From Thermoprotei archaeon ex4572_64 (GTDB taxonomy: Archaea > Thermoproteota > Thermoprotei > Thermoproteales > Thermocladiaceae): DNA of 8,246 bases. Made by a program: the position numbers and the translations under genes. The stretch is from the NCBI GenBank assembly GCA_002254895.1, contig NJDF01000029.1:1-8246 (forward strand), in the 5' to 3' direction. Positions 5,579-8,246 of this stretch are shown in pieces. The notes beneath the pieces were generated by a model. That model did not search any database. It was not told the origin of the DNA and saw nothing but the letters and a program-made list of their open reading frames with translations. Position 1 is the first letter of the stretch; the number at the start of each line of letters is the position of its first letter.

Positions 5579-7615
5579 TTAATTATCTCCATAAACTGTG
5601 TATGATTTCTCTTCATCACGGGTTGATGTTCCAGTAGTGTCGTAAACTCCTTCACGTGCTTTCTTCTTTGCTCTCGCAAGAGCATTATACTTATTTGTTA
5701 ATGAATCAACTTTATTACCTTCGCTTGTCATAGCATCTTTTAATGTAGGTAAATAAGTAACATAAGCTTGAGTCTGTGAAATAAGTCCTGTCAAAGATAC
5801 TATTAAACCGTCTTCTCCAGAGAAACTATTTATGAATTCTTTCAAAGGTGTCTTGATTTCTTCTAAACTCTTAGTAAAATCTTCTACATTGATATCTTTA
5901 AATATCTCAGCACCAAGTAAAATGTCTGCGTTAGATAAATCATTACCTAAAGTTACTTGTGAACTTGCTATATTTGCAAGATGTTTATCAAGTTCCTTTG
6001 CATCTCTTAAAGCTGTCATAAAAAATAAATCATATCTTTTACCAGCTCCCTCAGCTGTCTTGATAGTTTGTTCTATACTTCTTACTTCTGCTAAGATGTC
6101 TGAGTATCTGGTCTGGTCTGCTTCTGATGAACCAAGTGTTTCAAGTTCCTTTTTAAGACTTTCTACTTTATCTTCTGAACTTAATATATCTTTGATTATC
6201 TTATCAGTAACACTTTCAATTTTTATATTTTCAGTACTTACTTCAAAATCTGGAGATATTGTTAAATTAAGATTATTGAACTCATCTGAGACTTGCTGTG
6301 TAACACCACTTTCTTGTAGCTTTATAGTCTCTGGTGATAAAGTAATATCTGGTGTAGCATCAATCCCAATAGTACCTAAGTACCTATCAATAGACTCATT
6401 AACCCCACGAACAAGTTTCTCTTTATTTTCAAGTTCAACAATATAGTCTGTGAATCTTTGAGTTATTGCACCAAGTATAACTAATGAAATACCAATAGCT
6501 GGGTTGAAAAACGAAGTTATTGCTCCAGCTGCTCCAAGTACTGCTGCGATAGAGTTACCTATCATTCCAGTTATATTCTGTTCTTTAATTGACTTAACCA
6601 GTTCTTTGACTGCAAATCCTGTAACAAGGATACCTCCAGTTACTCCAATACCTTTTGCTAATTTACTTTGTAAAAAATCAATAGACTTTGTAGCTTTATC
6701 TAGTTTACCTGTTTTAAGTAATGAAAAACCTTTGATGACATCAAACATCATTCTGTACTGTAATATTTGACCACCAGCTATTGCTGCTGTACCAACTACT
6801 GCAAAGAATCCTGCTAATGATAATGTAACTACACCTATTTCTGGATAATCATTAACTAAGTCACCGAAGTCTGTTAGCCAATCAGTTATTTTATCAAGGG
6901 CACCTGTATCAACTAATACGTTAGCGAATGTATCAAACATACTGAATTTTACATATGTAAAAGCGTTAGATAATTTACTAAGTCCTTTTATGTAAGAATC
7001 ATTGTCATCAGAAACACTTTTATACCCTTCTTCCATAGAACGATACATACCACCGAAAGTTCTTTGTAAAGCCATACCACCGAATAAAAGAGTCAAGAAA
7101 TCGAAACTCATCTGTTTAGTATTCTTTGTAGCTATCGCTATCTCTTTCCCTGTAAGCTTCCATCTTTGCTGCATTTTAGCAACATAATCAGATGCTTCTT
7201 TAGAATGCTTCCCATAAGTCTGCATTAACTGGTTATTCATCTTACCAGTTTCCATAAGCTTCTGTTGTTTTTCTGTTATATCACTAATCTGTTTATCAAT
7301 TATACCAGTTCCTACTTGTTTTAAATCTACCTTAGCAAGTTCTTTATTAATATCTTTAATAGAGTAACCTGCACCAACTAATTGATTCTTAAGATGAGCA
7401 ACAAAGGCATCAACATCCTTGAATGCTGCTTGTAAATTAAGAGCTTGACTAACTATATCTTTAGGTACTTTTTGTGGTAACTGTTTAAACATGCTTGTTA
7501 ATTTCGATATAGACTTCTCTACTGGTTGTGTTATATTACTTATTTGTGATTGAACTCCAGCACTCTTCTGTACTAAGTCCATTATTATATCTACGCTAAA
7601 GGATACATCTGCCAT
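5579..7615 (-). CDS. Tail tape measure protein (678 aa)
   Basis: This is the longest gene of the cluster and has the hallmarks of a tape measure. The first 165 residues are helical and Gln/Lys-rich, with few prolines. LLFGGMALQRTFGGMYRSM at 176-194 resembles a motif often seen in tape measures. Three hydrophobic stretches lie in the middle (about 260-286, 322-340, 350-385; Gly/Ala/Ile/Val-rich), as expected of the segment that can insert into the host membrane during DNA entry. A charged coiled-coil-like region spans 470-550, and the C-terminus is basic then acidic (ARAKKKARE...DEEK). No lysozyme or peptidase motif is visible. The protein sets tail length; 678 residues would predict about 100 nm. 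The ATG at 7615 has AGGT seven bases upstream and lies 9 bases after the stop of the frameshifted chaperone, the conserved order of tailed viruses. Confidence 0.9.
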   Translation of the reverse strand: MADVSFSVDIIMDLVQKSAGVQSQISNITQPVEKSISKLTSMFKQLPQKVPKDIVSQALNLQAAFKDVDAFVAHLKNQLVGAGYSIKDINKELAKVDLKQVGTGIIDKQISDITEKQQKLMETGKMNNQLMQTYGKHSKEASDYVAKMQQRWKLTGKEIAIATKNTKQMSFDFLTLLFGGMALQRTFGGMYRSMEEGYKSVSDDNDSYIKGLSKLSNAFTYVKFSMFDTFANVLVDTGALDKITDWLTDFGDLVNDYPEIGVVTLSLAGFFAVVGTAAIAGGQILQYRMMFDVIKGFSLLKTGKLDKATKSIDFLQSKLAKGIGVTGGILVTGFAVKELVKSIKEQNITGMIGNSIAAVLGAAGAITSFFNPAIGISLVILGAITQRFTDYIVELENKEKLVRGVNESIDRYLGTIGIDATPDITLSPETIKLQESGVTQQVSDEFNNLNLTISPDFEVSTENIKIESVTDKIIKDILSSEDKVESLKKELETLGSSEADQTRYSDILAEVRSIEQTIKTAEGAGKRYDLFFMTALRDAKELDKHLANIASSQVTLGNDLSNADILLGAEIFKDINVEDFTKSLEEIKTPLKEFINSFSGEDGLIVSLTGLISQTQAYVTYLPTLKDAMTSEGNKVDSLTNKYNALARAKKKAREGVYDTTGTSTRDEEKSYTVYGDN

Positions 7616-7624
7616 TATTCATAC

Positions 7625-7852
7625 CTATTTGTTCTTGTCACTTTGTTTTTTAATTTCTTTAGCTTCCCAGTGTAGATAATCTAACTGACTTAATAATTTA
7701 AGAAATGGGTAATCCCCATCAACTAAAAAATGAAATTCTTTCTCAACCCTGTGTATAAGTCTAGCCCATTTCTGGTCAACTTTTTCGGGGTCTTGTTCAG
7801 CCTCTAACCTCAAGTACTCTAAGTACTCTTTCTCCGTTAGAGACCTATCTAG
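7625..7852 (-). CDS. Tail assembly chaperone, T-like extension made by -1 frameshift
   Basis: This frame is the -1 frame relative to the chaperone gene and has no ATG of its own; the first possible start is a TTG at 7813 without a convincing ribosome site. It is open without a stop from the slippery site at 7858-7852 to the TAG at 7627-7625. Slippage would therefore add 75 residues beginning LDRSLTEKEYLEYLRLEAEQ to the 128-aa protein, giving about 203 aa. The extension is charged and helical, with QKWARLIHRVEKEFHFL and YPFLKLLSQLDYLHWEAKEI, unlike a shadow frame. Position just before the tape measure matches lambda T. In lambda the T part of gpGT recruits the tube protein while the G part coats the tape measure. 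Translation as a fusion is an inference from the heptamer, the frame and the context. Confidence 0.8.
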   Translation of the reverse strand, partial: LDRSLTEKEYLEYLRLEAEQDPEKVDQKWARLIHRVEKEFHFLVDGDYPFLKLLSQLDYLHWEAKEIKKQSDKNK

Positions 7853-7858
7853 TTTTTT
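7817..7858 (-). other. Programmed -1 ribosomal frameshift signal (A AAA AAC plus possible hairpin)
   Basis: In the chaperone frame the codons TTA AAA AAC TAG contain the heptamer A AAA AAC at 7858-7852, which fits X XXY YYZ exactly in phase and is immediately followed by the zero-frame stop (7851-7849). Nine bases after the heptamer, CTCTAA (7842-7837) can pair with TTAGAG (7822-7817) over a 14-base loop, a modest possible stimulator at a typical distance. A second small hairpin is possible between two AGTACT copies (7813-7827), but the two structures exclude each other. The heptamer and frame arrangement are seen directly; slippage is inferred. Confidence 0.82.
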
Positions 7859-8235
7859 AATGCTGTAGCTCTATCAATAGCTTTTGGGTCCACTAGACCT
7901 AAAGCAATCTCAACTGCGTTATCTTTAACGAAGTCTGTATAGAATTCTTGGTAAAGTTCTTCAACCTTATCCTTAGTCATACCAGATTGTGAAAGTAACT
8001 TCTTAACTAAAGTAACTCTTTCATTAATTTTAAAATCTATCATGTCCTCAACTTGTTTTTCATATTTACTAATCATAGTCATATGAGCTTCTGTTAAGTC
8101 ACTTCTGTTTAGGATTGTATTGACAATTCTTTGATTATTAGCAATCTTTACTTGCATACGTGCGTTGCTTTGTAATAAGCCTCTAACATCGTCTGTCTTA
8201 GCTACAATATCATATACTGTATCGCCAATTTTCAT
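7849..8235 (-). CDS. Tail assembly chaperone, G-like (128 aa)
   Basis: The 128-aa product (MKIGDTVYDIVAKTDDVRGL) is mostly alpha-helical and charged after a short beta start. Helices are likely at about 12-45, 47-80 (LTEAHMTMISKYEKQVEDMI) and 90-120. It lacks membrane segments and cysteines. It ends ATALKN, where the last codons TTA AAA AAC run straight into TAG and carry the -1 slippery heptamer. Sequence similarity among chaperones of this kind is poor, so the identification depends on the size, the helical make-up, the frameshift and its place two frames upstream of the tape measure. The ATG at 8235 has AAAGGAC just upstream (8238-8244). It would act in the cytoplasm of the infected cell as a scaffold on the tape measure and be absent from the mature virion, as known for lambda gpG. 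Confidence 0.8.
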   Translation of the reverse strand: MKIGDTVYDIVAKTDDVRGLLQSNARMQVKIANNQRIVNTILNRSDLTEAHMTMISKYEKQVEDMIDFKINERVTLVKKLLSQSGMTKDKVEELYQEFYTDFVKDNAVEIALGLVDPKAIDRATALKN

Positions 8236-8246
8236 TTGTCCTTTTC
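8236..8246 (-). promoter_or_regulatory. Ribosome binding site of the chaperone gene
   Basis: The last bases of the window read GAAAAGGACAA before the ATG at 8235 on the minus strand. AAAGG is a plausible Shine-Dalgarno core, with a four- to five-base spacer. Nothing further upstream is available, so no promoter can be judged. Confidence 0.55.

Noticed and set aside
5578..5685. N-terminal extension of the 182-aa gene to a start at 5685
   Set aside because: It would overlap the tape measure end by more than 100 bases with a composition unlike the rest; ATG 5577 has GGAG and the local start context.
5832..6446. 204-aa open frame on the plus strand inside the tape measure gene
   Set aside because: It is antisense to a well-supported gene, very Ser/Leu-rich as expected for the complement of helical AT-rich coding sequence, and has no separate ribosome site or context.
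7813..7827. AGTACT-TAG-AGTACT hairpin as a terminator
   Set aside because: Only a 6-bp AT-rich stem inside coding sequence with no U-tract; at most a minor RNA structure beyond the frameshift site.
1..8246. CRISPR array, tRNA, integrase, insertion sequence or defence genes
   Set aside because: No regular direct repeats with spacers, cloverleaf sequences, terminal inverted repeats or recognisable catalytic motifs were found; the window is fully occupied by tail genes.

Overview
The window is part of the virion tail module of a tailed double-stranded DNA virus (phage or prophage; an archaeal tailed virus is not excluded). It is AT-rich. Every supported gene lies on the minus strand in one tightly packed rightward-to-leftward cluster: intergenic gaps are at most a few tens of bases and two gene pairs overlap as ATGA. 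No tRNA, rRNA, integrase, transposase, CRISPR array, promoter or terminator could be supported, so the cluster looks like the interior of one long late operon. The host cannot be named from this sequence. Shine-Dalgarno-like GAGGT, AGGAG and AAAGG motifs precede the genes, and many starts share the context AAGATG.

Read in the direction of transcription (from 8246 down to 1), the layout is as follows. A tail assembly chaperone of 128 aa ends in a textbook -1 slippery heptamer (A AAA AAC) directly before its stop. This would yield a 203-aa fusion, the equivalent of lambda G/GT. A 678-aa tape measure protein follows, and then a 182-aa tail protein in the distal-tail position. Next is a 394-aa baseplate-hub/tail-associated protein with a gpD/gp27-like architecture. 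After it come three proteins I do not recognise (99, 202 and 538 aa), the last with a probable C-terminal beta-sandwich. A 40-aa micro-gene and a 115-aa beta-sandwich protein resembling BppU-N-type proteins come next. The last gene is a tail fibre that runs off the left edge, with a GNPHDVT motif and tandem 32-residue repeats.

Functionally, the chaperone pair would coat the tape measure while the tube polymerises around it. The 182-aa and 394-aa proteins would close the tube tip, and the remaining genes would build the tip, baseplate and receptor-binding fibre. A tape measure of 678 aa predicts a tail of roughly 100 nm by the usual 0.15 nm per residue rule. No sheath, gp25-like or gpJ-like gene is visible, so a siphovirus-type tail is somewhat more likely than a contractile one, but the genes upstream of 8246 would decide.

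Apart from the genes, the clearest signal is the complete absence of the tetranucleotide GATC over 8.2 kb. Wherever I found an aspartate codon before a C-starting codon it was GAC, never GAT. I see no evidence for a defence system or other wholly new type of system in this window.
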